A DNA stretch of 64,000 nucleotides from Paenibacillus etheri (GTDB lineage: Bacteria > Bacillota > Bacilli > Paenibacillales > Paenibacillaceae): contig NZ_LCZJ02000037.1 in assembly GCF_001012825.1 (NCBI RefSeq), positions 327,637 through 391,636 on the forward strand. The letters are read 5' to 3'. The position numbers and the translations under genes are program-made. A model generated the notes under the pieces. That model saw only the letters and a program-made list of their open reading frames with translations, did no database searches and was not told the DNA's origin. Of this stretch, positions 17,820 through 27,428 are shown one piece after another (the stretch's first letter is position 1; each line of letters opens with the position of its first letter).

Positions 17820-19052
17820 GTGAAAAAAGAGGTTATAGAACGGTTTATTTCGTATGCCCAAATGGATACCCAATCGAACGAGGATAATGAGACTTGTCCA
17901 TCCACTCCGGGACAAATGGTGCTGGCTCACAAGCTGGTCGAAGAGCTTAAGGAAATCGGCATGGATGAAGTGCAGGTGGACGAGTATGGGTATGTCATGG
18001 CTACGCTCCCAGCCAATACAGAGAAGGATATTCCAACCATTGGTTTTTTGGCGCATCTCGATACAGCAACTGATTTCACCGGAACGAATGTAAAGCCGCA
18101 GATCGTAGAGAACTACGATGGCAAGGATATTCTTTTGAACAAAGAGTTGAATGTTGTATTGTCTACAACGAGTTTCCCAGAGCTGGCAGATTATAAAGGC
18201 CATACATTAATTACAACTGATGGCACCACCCTGCTTGGTGCAGACAATAAAGCCGGTATTGCCGAGATTATGACAGCTATGAATTACCTTCTTCAGCACC
18301 CTGAAATCAAGCATGGTAAGATTAGAGTCGCCTTCACACCGGACGAAGAAATCGGCCGCGGACCTCATAAATTTGACGTAGCTGCTTTTAACGCTTCTTA
18401 TGCATACACTGTGGATGGTGGCCCTCTCGGCGAACTAGAGTATGAAAGCTTTAATGCCGCATCTGCCAAAATCTCTGTTTACGGCGTCAACGTACACCCT
18501 GGTACTGCAAAAGGGAAAATGATTCATTCCGCTAAAATCGCCATGGCTCTACACCTTAGACTCCCTTCTGAGGAAGCCCCAGAATTTACGGACGGTTATG
18601 AAGGCTTTTACCACCTAAGCTCCATAGAAGGCACCCCGGAGTTCAGTAAGCTCCAATATATTATCCGTGACTTCGACCGTGAGAAATTCGAGGCACGTAA
18701 AGCCTTTCTCTCTGCCATCGTAGATGAATTCAAGAGCATCCACGGTGAAGAGAACATCGTACTTGAAATGAAAGACCAATATTACAATATGGGCGAAAAA
18801 ATCGAACCCGTGCGTCATATCGTCGATATTGCCCATGAGGCGATGGAGAATCTTAACATCACACCGATCATCCGCCCAATTCGCGGGGGTACAGATGGCT
18901 CACAGCTGTCCTACATGGGTTTACCTACACCTAATATTTTCACCGGGGGCGAAAATTTCCACGGCAAATTCGAATACGCCTCTGCGGACAACATGGAAAA
19001 AGCAGTGCACGTCATCGTAGAGATCGCCAAGCTGTTCGAACAAAAAGCCTAA
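17820..19052 (+). CDS. pepT: peptidase T (tripeptide aminopeptidase)
   Basis: A 410-residue cytosolic M20B zinc exopeptidase that cleaves the N-terminal residue from tripeptides. Metal and catalytic motifs are all visible: [34 protein letters not shown] and the C-terminal [16 protein letters not shown]. Length equals the family norm. Translation starts at GTG 17820 with TGAGGAGATGACC upstream. It stands alone and is followed by a weak hairpin (AATCCCTG/CAGGGATT, about 19087-19126). Confidence 0.95.
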   Translation: MKKEVIERFISYAQMDTQSNEDNETCPSTPGQMVLAHKLVEELKEIGMDEVQVDEYGYVMATLPANTEKDIPTIGFLAHLDTATDFTGTNVKPQIVENYDGKDILLNKELNVVLSTTSFPELADYKGHTLITTDGTTLLGADNKAGIAEIMTAMNYLLQHPEIKHGKIRVAFTPDEEIGRGPHKFDVAAFNASYAYTVDGGPLGELEYESFNAASAKISVYGVNVHPGTAKGKMIHSAKIAMALHLRLPSEEAPEFTDGYEGFYHLSSIEGTPEFSKLQYIIRDFDREKFEARKAFLSAIVDEFKSIHGEENIVLEMKDQYYNMGEKIEPVRHIVDIAHEAMENLNITPIIRPIRGGTDGSQLSYMGLPTPNIFTGGENFHGKFEYASADNMEKAVHVIVEIAKLFEQKA

Positions 19053-19146
19053 ATCGTAATCCACCCACTCCATAATGAACACAAAAAATCCCTGTAGAAG
19101 TCTATCCAGACCTCTCAGGGATTATTAATGTTCATAGACTATTCGA

Positions 19147-19524
19147 CTAGCATCTTTCTTCCGGCGGCGTGTCTTTCCAGATCACGTTTTCTCCGTAACT
19201 TTTACCCCAATCATACATCAATCGAAGGACGGGAAGCAGACTCTGTCCATATGAAGTCAGGGAATACTCAACTTTTGGAGGAACCTCGGCATACACTTTC
19301 CGAAGAACCAACTGATCCTCTTCAAGCTCGCGAAGCTGATTGGTCAACATCTTTTGCGTGATATGAGGAATTAACTTCTTCAGCTCGCTGAACCGCTTCG
19401 TTCCTTCAAGCCCAAGATGCCATAGGATAATCAGCTTCCACTTGCCTCCAATCACCGCAAGCGTCAATTCCTTCTCGCAGTTAATTTCCTTCAAGTTGAT
19501 GCGGTCTTTAATCTCGGTTGCCAT
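19147..19524 (-). CDS. hxlR: HxlR-family transcriptional regulator
   Basis: A 125-residue winged-helix protein with the HxlR signature: [22 protein letters not shown], then [24 protein letters not shown] as recognition region and the wing. In B. subtilis HxlR activates hxlAB in response to formaldehyde; this gene lies just downstream of hxlB on the same strand, which supports that role. In B. subtilis it is divergent instead. AGAGGAGGTGC precedes the ATG. The 84-bp gap to hxlB may hold its own promoter. HxlR relatives (YodB, CatR) sense quinones or aldehydes through a Cys; here a Cys sits at about residue 16. Confidence 0.8.
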   Translation of the reverse strand: MATEIKDRINLKEINCEKELTLAVIGGKWKLIILWHLGLEGTKRFSELKKLIPHITQKMLTNQLRELEEDQLVLRKVYAEVPPKVEYSLTSYGQSLLPVLRLMYDWGKSYGENVIWKDTPPEERC

Positions 19525-19608
19525 ACCTAAAGCACCTCCTCTCTCCTGTTATCATACTAACACAAAAACGAATATCCTCCTTATAGGAAGGCATTCGTTT
19601 CTGTACGT

Positions 19609-20166
19609 TCACTCTAAATTAGCATGCTTGCCAAACATCTGCTTTGTCGTCTGCCCTGTCTTCTCCATCATCCGTAGAATCACCGCATCGTAAAAGACCA
19701 ACATCGTCTGCTCGAATAAAGAAGCCATCGGCTGAATCGTGCTGTAGCCTCCGCCGGCCTGATCTTTTGTAGACCCCGGCAGCTTCACTACATAGCTCGC
19801 TAAACGTCCGACGGTCGAGTCCGGCGCAATCGTAACGGCAATAACCTCTGCACCTACTCCTTTGGCCTTCTCTGCCATAGAGATCAGCCCCTTTGTCTCT
19901 CCTGAACCGGAACCGAGCACAAGCACATCACCAGGTTCAATACCCGGGGTTACCGTTTCTCCCACGACGTATGCTTCTTTACCGACATGCATGAGTCGCA
20001 TTGCAAAAGCTCGTCCCATTAGTCCTGATCTGCCAGCCCCAGCCACAAATACCTTATTGGACTGAAGAAGAAGTTCAGCCATTCGTTCAGCCTCTTGATG
20101 ATCAAGCTGAGAAATGGAGCGCTGAAGCTCCTCTATAATTTGCTGCGCATATTTCATTGTGTTCAT
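19609..20166 (-). CDS. hxlB: 6-phospho-3-hexuloisomerase
   Basis: A 185-residue SIS-domain isomerase converting hexulose 6-phosphate to fructose 6-phosphate in the ribulose monophosphate pathway. The sugar-phosphate loops FVAGAGRSGLMGRAFAMRLMH (residues 39-59) and VLGSGSGETKG (82-92) are intact, and the catalytic His/Glu-containing C-terminal helix is present. It follows hxlA by 10 bp, so the two enzymes form a formaldehyde-fixing pair in the cytosol. The start at 20166 is preceded by TAAGGTTGT. Confidence 0.94.
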   Translation of the reverse strand: MNTMKYAQQIIEELQRSISQLDHQEAERMAELLLQSNKVFVAGAGRSGLMGRAFAMRLMHVGKEAYVVGETVTPGIEPGDVLVLGSGSGETKGLISMAEKAKGVGAEVIAVTIAPDSTVGRLASYVVKLPGSTKDQAGGGYSTIQPMASLFEQTMLVFYDAVILRMMEKTGQTTKQMFGKHANLE

Positions 20167-20176
20167 TGTAACAACC

Positions 20177-20809
20177 TTAAGCCTGACTAACTAGACGTTT
20201 CATTTCTGCTGCGGCAGCCTTTTGATTAGCTTCACCTGTGATGCCTCCGCCAACGATGACAAGATCAGGATTCGCGGCGATCACTTCTGGAAGCGTGCTT
20301 AGCTTGATTCCCCCAGCGATAGCGGTTTTAGCCTGCTTAACCACACTCTTAATCGCATTCAAATCTGCAAAAGAATTTTTCCCTTCCGCTTGATGGTCAT
20401 ATCCAGAGTGTACGCAGACATAGTCTACGCCAAGTGCGTCTACTTCAGCCGCTCTCGCTTTGATATCCTTCACATTGATCAGATCAACTAGAATCTCTTT
20501 ATTGGTTTTCTTAGCTTCCTCCACTGCACCTCTGATAGTAGAATCATCAGAAACACCAAGTACAGTAACGATATCCGCGCCCGCTTCCACGGCCTTCATC
20601 ACTTCATATCCACCTGCGTCCATGATTTTCAAATCCGCCAATACAGTCAAAGCAGGAAAAGCCTCTTTGATTGCTTTCACTGCATGCAAACCTTCATTTA
20701 TAACGATAGGGGTTCCAATTTCAACGATATCTATAAATTCGGCAACTTTCGAGACAACCTCTTTCGCTCCCGCAATGTCCACTAAATCCAATGCTAATTG
20801 TAATTTCAT
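20177..20809 (-). CDS. hxlA: 3-hexulose-6-phosphate synthase
   Basis: A 210-residue (beta/alpha)8 enzyme of the OMP-decarboxylase superfamily that condenses formaldehyde with ribulose 5-phosphate. Clear motifs: MKLQLALDLVDI at the start, VLADLKIMDAGGYE (the superfamily DxKxxD region), and the phosphate-binding AIAGGIKLSTL and VIVGGGITGE. GAGGAG lies 11 bases before ATG 20809; a GTG four codons upstream is too close to it. First gene of the hxlAB unit, serving formaldehyde detoxification in a non-methylotroph. Confidence 0.94.
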   Translation of the reverse strand: MKLQLALDLVDIAGAKEVVSKVAEFIDIVEIGTPIVINEGLHAVKAIKEAFPALTVLADLKIMDAGGYEVMKAVEAGADIVTVLGVSDDSTIRGAVEEAKKTNKEILVDLINVKDIKARAAEVDALGVDYVCVHSGYDHQAEGKNSFADLNAIKSVVKQAKTAIAGGIKLSTLPEVIAANPDLVIVGGGITGEANQKAAAAEMKRLVSQA

Positions 20810-21072
20810 ATTTATTTGCACTCCTCATTAATATATTCTAGTAAGTCATGTACAAATTGTAGATCCTTACATCCCTTAGGGGAAGTAGGCACTTTATTGT
20901 GATGTAGTTACCTGGAGGATACTAATGCGCCATTACTGGCTTCATCTTTGCAGCAATCCATATTGCCTTGTCATATTTTTGTAAAAGTACTGCATTTTCA
21001 TGAAAGCTGTGCTAATATTACAGTTTGTTTATGGAATAACAGGAAATCAATCATAATGTAAGAAGGTGTACA

Positions 21073-22464
21073 ATGAAGCACAAGAATCACCAAGAATTTA
21101 ACCTTGTAAAACTAACTTGGCCGATATTCCTGGAACTGTTCCTATTTATGCTCATGGGCAGTGTGGATACTTTTATGATTAGCTCCGTGTCGGACGATGC
21201 CGTATCGGGTGTTGGCGCAGCGAATCAGATCATTGCGATAGCCATTTTAGTCCTCAGTGTAATTGGTAACGGCGCTGCTATTGTGGTCTCCCAATATCTC
21301 GGTTCCAAAAAACCACTGGAAGCCGCTCAAGTGACCGGCAATGCCATTACCCTAAACCTGTTAGTAGGCATTCTCTTAAGTACGTTTTTGCTGATATTCG
21401 GAGGGACTCTACTGACTGCCCTGAATGTAAAAGGGGATATTCTCGTTTACGCTAAATCCTATATACATATTGTCGGGGGCGGTATTTTTCTCCAAGCATT
21501 AATCAATGCTCTGGCGACCACAATCCGTACGCACGGTTTCACTAAACAGACGATGGTCGTATCCTTGCTGATGAACATCATTCACGTGGTGGGTAACTAC
21601 TTACTCATCTATGGTCATTTTGGACTTCCAGCGTTGGGTGTCGAAGGTGCAGCTATCTCAACGGTTGTCAGTCGTTTTATCTGCCTTATTATTTTCTTCT
21701 TACTGCTCTACAGAGTGATGGAGGTACGGGTGAAGTTAACCTACTACATTCATCTTTCCAAAAAATATGTGCAGCAAATTCTCAAAATCGGCATCCCGTC
21801 CGCGTTTGAATCGATTATTTATCAATCTTGTCAGCTCGTATTCACGCTGTATATTACCTATCTGGGCGCCGAGGCAATGGCCACTCGTCAATACGCGCTC
21901 AACATTTCCAATTATATTTATTTATTCAGTGTAGCTGTCTCCATGGGAACCTCCATAATCGTAGGACATCTGGTGGGAGCTAGGCGCCCCGAGGAGGCCT
22001 ATAAGCGTGTATTCTCCAGTGTGAAGTGGGCACTTCTGGTCACAGTAATAATAGATGCTCTGGTGATTTTCTTCCGGGTACCGCTACTCGGCCTCTTCAC
22101 AGACAACGAGAACATTATTCTGATGGGGGCTCAGGTTATACTGCTTAGTTTCTTCCTAGAGACCGGGCGCACAACCAATTTGGTCATTATTAACTCACTA
22201 CGTGCCTCAGGCGATGCGAAGTTTCCAGTATATATGGGACTGATCTCCATGGTCTGTATGAGCTTACCCCTTGGCTATTTCCTGGTATTCCAGCTTAATC
22301 TAGGATTAGCCGGTGTGTGGATTGCCACTGCGGCTGATGAGTGGACAAGAGCTGTCATTATGTATTTCCGCTGGAAGAGTCGGGCTTGGCAGAAACATGG
22401 ACTTATTCAGCACGATGATGTAGAACACGTTACGCCTTCCACTACCCCTGCAGCTGTAAATTAA
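21073..22464 (+). CDS. MATE-family multidrug efflux protein
   Basis: A 463-residue membrane protein with twelve helices in two MatE halves. Typical positions are the early MGSVDTFMISSVSDDAVSG, VVSQYLGSKKP between helices 2 and 3, and GHLVGARRPEEAYKRVF in the second half. It should expel cationic compounds using a sodium or proton gradient. GAAGGTG lies before the ATG at 21073. It stands alone; the 260-bp gap to hxlA carries divergent promoters that I cannot define. Confidence 0.92.
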   Translation: MKHKNHQEFNLVKLTWPIFLELFLFMLMGSVDTFMISSVSDDAVSGVGAANQIIAIAILVLSVIGNGAAIVVSQYLGSKKPLEAAQVTGNAITLNLLVGILLSTFLLIFGGTLLTALNVKGDILVYAKSYIHIVGGGIFLQALINALATTIRTHGFTKQTMVVSLLMNIIHVVGNYLLIYGHFGLPALGVEGAAISTVVSRFICLIIFFLLLYRVMEVRVKLTYYIHLSKKYVQQILKIGIPSAFESIIYQSCQLVFTLYITYLGAEAMATRQYALNISNYIYLFSVAVSMGTSIIVGHLVGARRPEEAYKRVFSSVKWALLVTVIIDALVIFFRVPLLGLFTDNENIILMGAQVILLSFFLETGRTTNLVIINSLRASGDAKFPVYMGLISMVCMSLPLGYFLVFQLNLGLAGVWIATAADEWTRAVIMYFRWKSRAWQKHGLIQHDDVEHVTPSTTPAAVN

Positions 22465-22474
22465 CGAATTATTT

Positions 22475-22521
22475 AGGTGGTTCTCTAAGGTCATACCAGA
22501 TCTTAAGGGTCCACCTTTTTT
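22475..22521 (+). terminator. intrinsic terminator of the MATE gene
   Basis: AGGTGG pairs with CCACCT (inner TAAG/CTTA) and is followed by TTTTTT. Confidence 0.75.
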
Positions 22522-22613
22522 ATTGCTTCACGATTACATAAATTTTAGAATGAATGAAGCATTCTACGTTACAATAGATAGAACCTTATCATAAACCCAA
22601 AGGGGAGAACCTC

Positions 22614-23245
22614 ATGCCGGAAGAAACCGGAATCCACGAGTTATTGACGCTCAAGACAATTGCGGAGACCCTAAACAGTTCCAATGAGCTCAAACCGATG
22701 ATCCTGACAGGCAGTAATCGAAAAGAAGCGACCAGCACAAAGCTGGCAGAGTATGCCGCAAATTTTATTAATCAGCAAGGCGAACAAGTCACCCTGTTCG
22801 ATCTCCACAAACGCCCACTCCCCTTTTATTCACCAGATGAGTCCTACGCAGAGCATGAGCATTTAAACACCCTCCATCAAGAGATGCTAAACGCTAATGC
22901 AATCATCCTGATTACCCCGGAATACCACGGCTCCATGAGCGGCGTGATGAAGAATGCTCTGGACCATCTAGGCCAGACACATTTCAACGGCAAAGTAGTA
23001 TTGTCCGCCAGTTCTGCAGGCGGAGCTGTAGGTGTAAGCTCACTGCTTCAATTACAGGCGGGTGTACGCAATCTACATGGGATTAATAAACCCGACTGGA
23101 TTTCCATCGGCGGATGCAGCGTAAGCGGTTCGAGGTTGGATACGACGGGTACGAGGGCGGTCAAGAAATTGAAGATCGCATTCGCCTAGTCTTAGAATCC
23201 TTCCTAAATTTAGCCCGCAAAATCAATAGCCCGATGGGTGCCTAA
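22614..23245 (+). pseudogene. NADPH-dependent FMN reductase, frameshifted near the C-terminus
   Basis: The frame from ATG 22614 encodes a flavodoxin-like FMN reductase: GSNRKEATSTKLAEYAA at the phosphate loop, ITPEYHGSMSGVMKNALDH and the SSAGGAVG loop. It continues to INKPDWISIGG at about residue 165. After that the frame runs into a low-quality tail ending at 23189. The plausible native end lies in another frame, 23129-23245, reading FEVGYDG, then EIEDRIRLVLESF and ending NSPMGA before TAA 23245. One missing base (or two extra) near 23125-23130 explains it. The FMN-binding core is intact, so a truncated product of 191 residues could still be made, and a sequencing error cannot be ruled out. 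Confidence 0.75.
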
Positions 23246-23309
23246 TTCATGGAAGAACCTGGTAGTTATTGATAAAATTCAGGCTAAGCCTGCACGGGGA
23301 GACGAGAAT

Positions 23310-23771
23310 ATGATAAAAGGACTATACGAAGCACATTTACCAGTAAGCAATCTTGAGGTATCTATCGAATTTTATGAGAATTTGGGGTTAAAAATGGCTT
23401 GGCGGGATGAGGAAACTGCATTCTTCTGGATGGAGGAAGGTCGGAGTTGGATCGCCATTTGGGAAGGAAAGGAAGCGGAAACGCCATACCACCCATCTTT
23501 ACGGCATATTGCCTTCCGCGTAACTTATGAGGACCTGAAGCAATCACTGCAATGGCTGGAATCCATTGGGGTAGACGCTGTTCCGTTCCGTAATCGAACT
23601 TCCATTGAGCCTTTTATCCGAGCTTATCAAGGGAATGCTTCTGTGTACTTCAACGACCCGGACGGCAACAGCCTGGAATTGATGTGCCATGTAGAGGTTC
23701 CTGAACATTTGAAGCATATCTCAGAGAATATCACCTTAACCGAGTGGGAGAAATTGCTTGAACAGAAATAA
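23310..23771 (+). CDS. VOC/glyoxalase-superfamily protein
   Basis: A 153-residue protein with two beta-alpha-beta-beta-beta modules. Metal-ligand positions of the glyoxalase fold are visible: His in LYEAHLPV, His in LRHIAFRV, and Glu in DPDGNSLELM. It resembles FosB/fosfomycin-resistance-like and dioxygenase-like VOC proteins, but the reaction cannot be assigned. The start at 23310 (MIKGLYE) has GGGGAG eight bases upstream; 24 extra codons of the open frame overlap the end of the FMN reductase and lack family similarity. It ends at a terminator. Confidence 0.85.
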   Translation: MIKGLYEAHLPVSNLEVSIEFYENLGLKMAWRDEETAFFWMEEGRSWIAIWEGKEAETPYHPSLRHIAFRVTYEDLKQSLQWLESIGVDAVPFRNRTSIEPFIRAYQGNASVYFNDPDGNSLELMCHVEVPEHLKHISENITLTEWEKLLEQK

Positions 23772-23786
23772 AATACTCCAACAAAA

Positions 23787-23820
23787 AAACAGCTGCCCAC
23801 CATCAAGGGTCCAGCTGTTT
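23787..23820 (+). terminator. hairpin after the VOC gene
   Basis: AAACAGCTG pairs with CAGCTGTTT, with an inner CCC/GGG; only a short T-run follows. Confidence 0.6.
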
Positions 23821-23875
23821 GAGTATGTTAGCTGCTTCTATTTAACCATCTTTAGCATGGTTTTAGTAAAGGCTG

Positions 23876-24106
23876 TTACTTAATCGTGATGCCTTTCTTC
23901 ATAGCCTTCATATCTGAATTCGTGTTCACAAGCATTGGTAGTATCTTCATACTTCTCGTCATGGGAGAGTTACATTGCCAGCAGGTAGGTACATACTGAA
24001 ATGCAAAATTATCGCGCATCCAACCAGTGCAACCTTCCTTGGTACAAGACCAAATGGCTGTGTCTTCCTGCGGAAGATCCTCCAGTGCTTTTTTACGAAA
24101 ATACAT
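23876..24106 (-). CDS. ydjO: YdjO-like cold-inducible zinc-ribbon protein
   Basis: A 76-residue small protein beginning MYFRKKALEDLPQEDTAIWSC. It has two Cys pairs (CTKEGC around residue 27 and CWQC around 47) that make a zinc ribbon, separated by the conserved WMRDNFAF. It matches the Firmicute YdjO family, named cold-inducible in B. subtilis; its mechanism is unknown. GGAGGGGTACTT precedes ATG 24106. It lies next to a csp gene on the same strand, which fits a shared cold response, though a terminator separates them. Confidence 0.75.
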   Translation of the reverse strand: MYFRKKALEDLPQEDTAIWSCTKEGCTGWMRDNFAFQYVPTCWQCNSPMTRSMKILPMLVNTNSDMKAMKKGITIK

Positions 24107-24174
24107 AAGTACCCCTCCTTGGATCGAATCGAGACAATTTCGCCACCCTATTAGGGGCAGATTCATAAGATGAA

Positions 24175-24213
24175 AAATAAAAAAGCTGCCCTCAACTTGT
24201 GTTAAGGGCAGCC
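24175..24213 (-). terminator. intrinsic terminator of the csp gene
   Basis: On the minus strand GCTGCCCT pairs with AGGGCAGC (24185-24212) and is followed by TTTTTTATTTTT. Confidence 0.9.
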
Positions 24214-24224
24214 TAATTTTCGAA

Positions 24225-24425
24225 TTACAGTTTTACAACGTTTTCGGCTTGTGGTCCACGAGCGCCTTGAGTTACGTTGAACTCAACGCGTTGGCCTTCG
24301 TCCAAAGATTTAAATCCGTCGCCTGTGATTGCGGAGAAGTGTACGAATACGTCGCTTCCACCTTCAACCTCGATAAAACCAAATCCTTTGTCTGCGTTAA
24401 ACCATTTCACTGTACCTGTTTGCAT
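24225..24425 (-). CDS. CspA-family cold shock protein
   Basis: A 66-residue OB-fold single-stranded nucleic-acid-binding protein. RNP1 (KGFGFIEV) and RNP2 (VFVHFSAI) are intact, with [11 protein letters not shown] at the N-terminus. It acts as an RNA chaperone that prevents inhibitory structure at low temperature. GGAGGTAATAT precedes the ATG. A TACAAT -10 at 24579-24584 (minus) would give a leader of about 145 nt, a length typical of thermosensing csp leaders. Confidence 0.96.
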   Translation of the reverse strand: MQTGTVKWFNADKGFGFIEVEGGSDVFVHFSAITGDGFKSLDEGQRVEFNVTQGARGPQAENVVKL

Positions 24426-24590
24426 AATATTACCTCCAATATTTTATTTAACACATGTCCTTTTATTCCTACGTAGTGTACGAACAAATAAAAATTCACA
24501 CATTGGAAAAGGACTCATACGCACAAATGATAACCTTTTACAATATGTGAATTAAGGGTTAAATTTATGATTAATTTCATTGTACCACAC
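24426..24590 (-). promoter_or_regulatory. promoter and long 5' leader of the csp gene
   Basis: Reading the minus strand, TGTGGTACAAT gives an extended -10 at 24579-24589. The untranslated leader then runs to the ribosome site at about 24432. Leaders of this kind in csp mRNAs refold with temperature; here only length and position are seen. Confidence 0.45.
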
Positions 24591-24683
24591 TAAATCAGTG
24601 AATGCAATGTAAATGCCTATTTTTTTTCATTCCGGCTCTATATCTCTTGAACAAAAGGCTTTAGAGCCGGAAATATGCAAGGG

Positions 24684-24962
24684 TTAATCGATGTATCCTG
24701 CCAGCCCTTTATCCATTAAGTAATCCATCTCTGCATCAAGAATCGTCTCTACTGTGATTTCATCCAGCTTCACATCGCGCTGGGCAACAACATAGTCCAC
24801 CAGATCATCATTGTCGATGTCTACCTCGCCTTTGGCATTGGCCTTGGCGTTATTGATAAAGGTCTGTTCATGCTTCAATACTAACCGAATTAATTTAGGA
24901 TCTACTTTGGTTTTGGCAGATAATACGGTTACTAATTCCTGCTCGTTTAATTTGTCACTCAT
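24684..24962 (-). CDS. small acidic conserved hypothetical protein
   Basis: A 92-residue, acidic, helical protein (many Asp/Glu and Lys, no Cys, no membrane segment). I do not recognise a named family. A long amphipathic helix from residue 14 to 45 (KTKVDPKLIRLVLKHEQTFI) suggests a DNA- or protein-binding role, but this is weak. GGAGATG lies upstream of the ATG. An inverted repeat (TTCCGGCTCTA / TAGAGCCGGAA, 24630-24672) follows but has no T-run on the correct side. Confidence 0.65.
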   Translation of the reverse strand: MSDKLNEQELVTVLSAKTKVDPKLIRLVLKHEQTFINNAKANAKGEVDIDNDDLVDYVVAQRDVKLDEITVETILDAEMDYLMDKGLAGYID

Positions 24963-25177
24963 TTTTTAAATTTCATCTCCCTACAATTATTACACATTCA
25001 TTGTAGCATATTTCGCGCTTTAACGCGTCATTACACGAAGTATACCGCGGATTCTTCACACTTTTCTTATTATCTCAGGCTCTACAACGTTCCACTTCAA
25101 GTAAGTTATTTAATAAAAACAGTTGTGAGGAACATTGACTTGTGCCAAAATATAAAAAAAGTGTTGGACCAAATTGA

Positions 25178-26587
<1,410 letters not shown>

Positions 26588-26627
26588 TCAAACAAACGGC
26601 GTTGTAATCCTAAACGTCCGACATGTA

Positions 26628-26675
26628 AAGTCCCCGTAACCGGTGAGTATGAAGCCGGGTACGGGGACTTTTTTT
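26628..26675 (+). terminator. intrinsic terminator of gdhA
   Basis: AAGTCCCCGTA pairs with TACGGGGACTT (inner CCGG/CCGG) followed by TTTTTTT. It can also serve the convergent HAD gene, although A-rich sequence follows in that direction only briefly. Confidence 0.88.
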
Positions 26676-26681
26676 GTACAA

Positions 26682-27395
26682 CTACGAGTTCCAACCTGGG
26701 ATTTTCCGTAAACCACCATCCCATATAGAATGCGTACTCTTCACAACCATATTGGACGGCGAAGAAGCGGTGTGAATGTAGCAGGAATCTATCCCTACCT
26801 TCAAAGCACCCTCAATATCCGTACGAGGATCATTTCCAATCATAATAGCTGAGCTCAAATCCGCTCCATATCTGTCGACTAAATAACGATAAAATAGAGG
26901 ATCAGGCTTGCTCACCCCTGCTTCCGAAGAGATCGCAATTCCATCAAATAGATGTATGATTCCGAGCATAGTTAATTCTGCTTCAATAAAGGTTTTCTGC
27001 CCATTGGAGAGCAGGAATACTTTTTTGCCACGTTCTCTTAATGTTTGTAGGATTTCAGCCACACCGTCATAAAGAGAGATATGGGTCATCGATAACGTCC
27101 GCAGCCACCTCACAGTTTCAAATAGCCAGGCTTGATCCGGTTCTCCGCCCAATTGGCGGGCCACAGACCGAAATACTTCCTCCATTACGAAATCTGGATA
27201 CTCACAGCTCCGTGCGGCTTCACTTAGTTGAAGATCCCGCTCCCGCAAAAACCGTTCTTGCAGTTCCCCCCCTGATATAGAGAGTCCCTGATATCCGAAA
27301 TGGAGAGCCAACCGTTCCCATACCTCAGATCGCTCCTCATCTGTCTCAATATCAATCAGTGTACCGTACAGATCGAAAATATAAGTCTGATACAT
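26682..27395 (-). CDS. HAD-superfamily hydrolase (subfamily IA)
   Basis: A 237-residue phosphatase. Motif I is FDLYGTLID (Asp nucleophile at residue 8, second acidic position replaced by Tyr as in some YjjG/2-haloacid-dehalogenase-like members). Motif II is FLLSNGQK, motif III SKPDPLFY, and motif IV MIGNDPRTDIEGA. The substrate is not evident; nucleotide or sugar phosphates are usual. The start at 27395 has GGAAGG nine bases upstream; six more codons are open but would place the ATG on top of that site. It lies between gdhA (convergent) and the DUF2339 gene, 33 bp after the latter's stop, so they may be co-transcribed. Confidence 0.85.
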   Translation of the reverse strand: MYQTYIFDLYGTLIDIETDEERSEVWERLALHFGYQGLSISGGELQERFLRERDLQLSEAARSCEYPDFVMEEVFRSVARQLGGEPDQAWLFETVRWLRTLSMTHISLYDGVAEILQTLRERGKKVFLLSNGQKTFIEAELTMLGIIHLFDGIAISSEAGVSKPDPLFYRYLVDRYGADLSSAIMIGNDPRTDIEGALKVGIDSCYIHTASSPSNMVVKSTHSIWDGGLRKIPGWNS

Positions 27396-27428
27396 CCCCG
27401 TCTTCCTTCCCATGATTCACATTGTAAT

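Noticed and set aside
24630-24672. Intrinsic terminator after the small acidic gene
   Set aside because: The inverted repeat is good but is followed by A, not T, in the direction of transcription.
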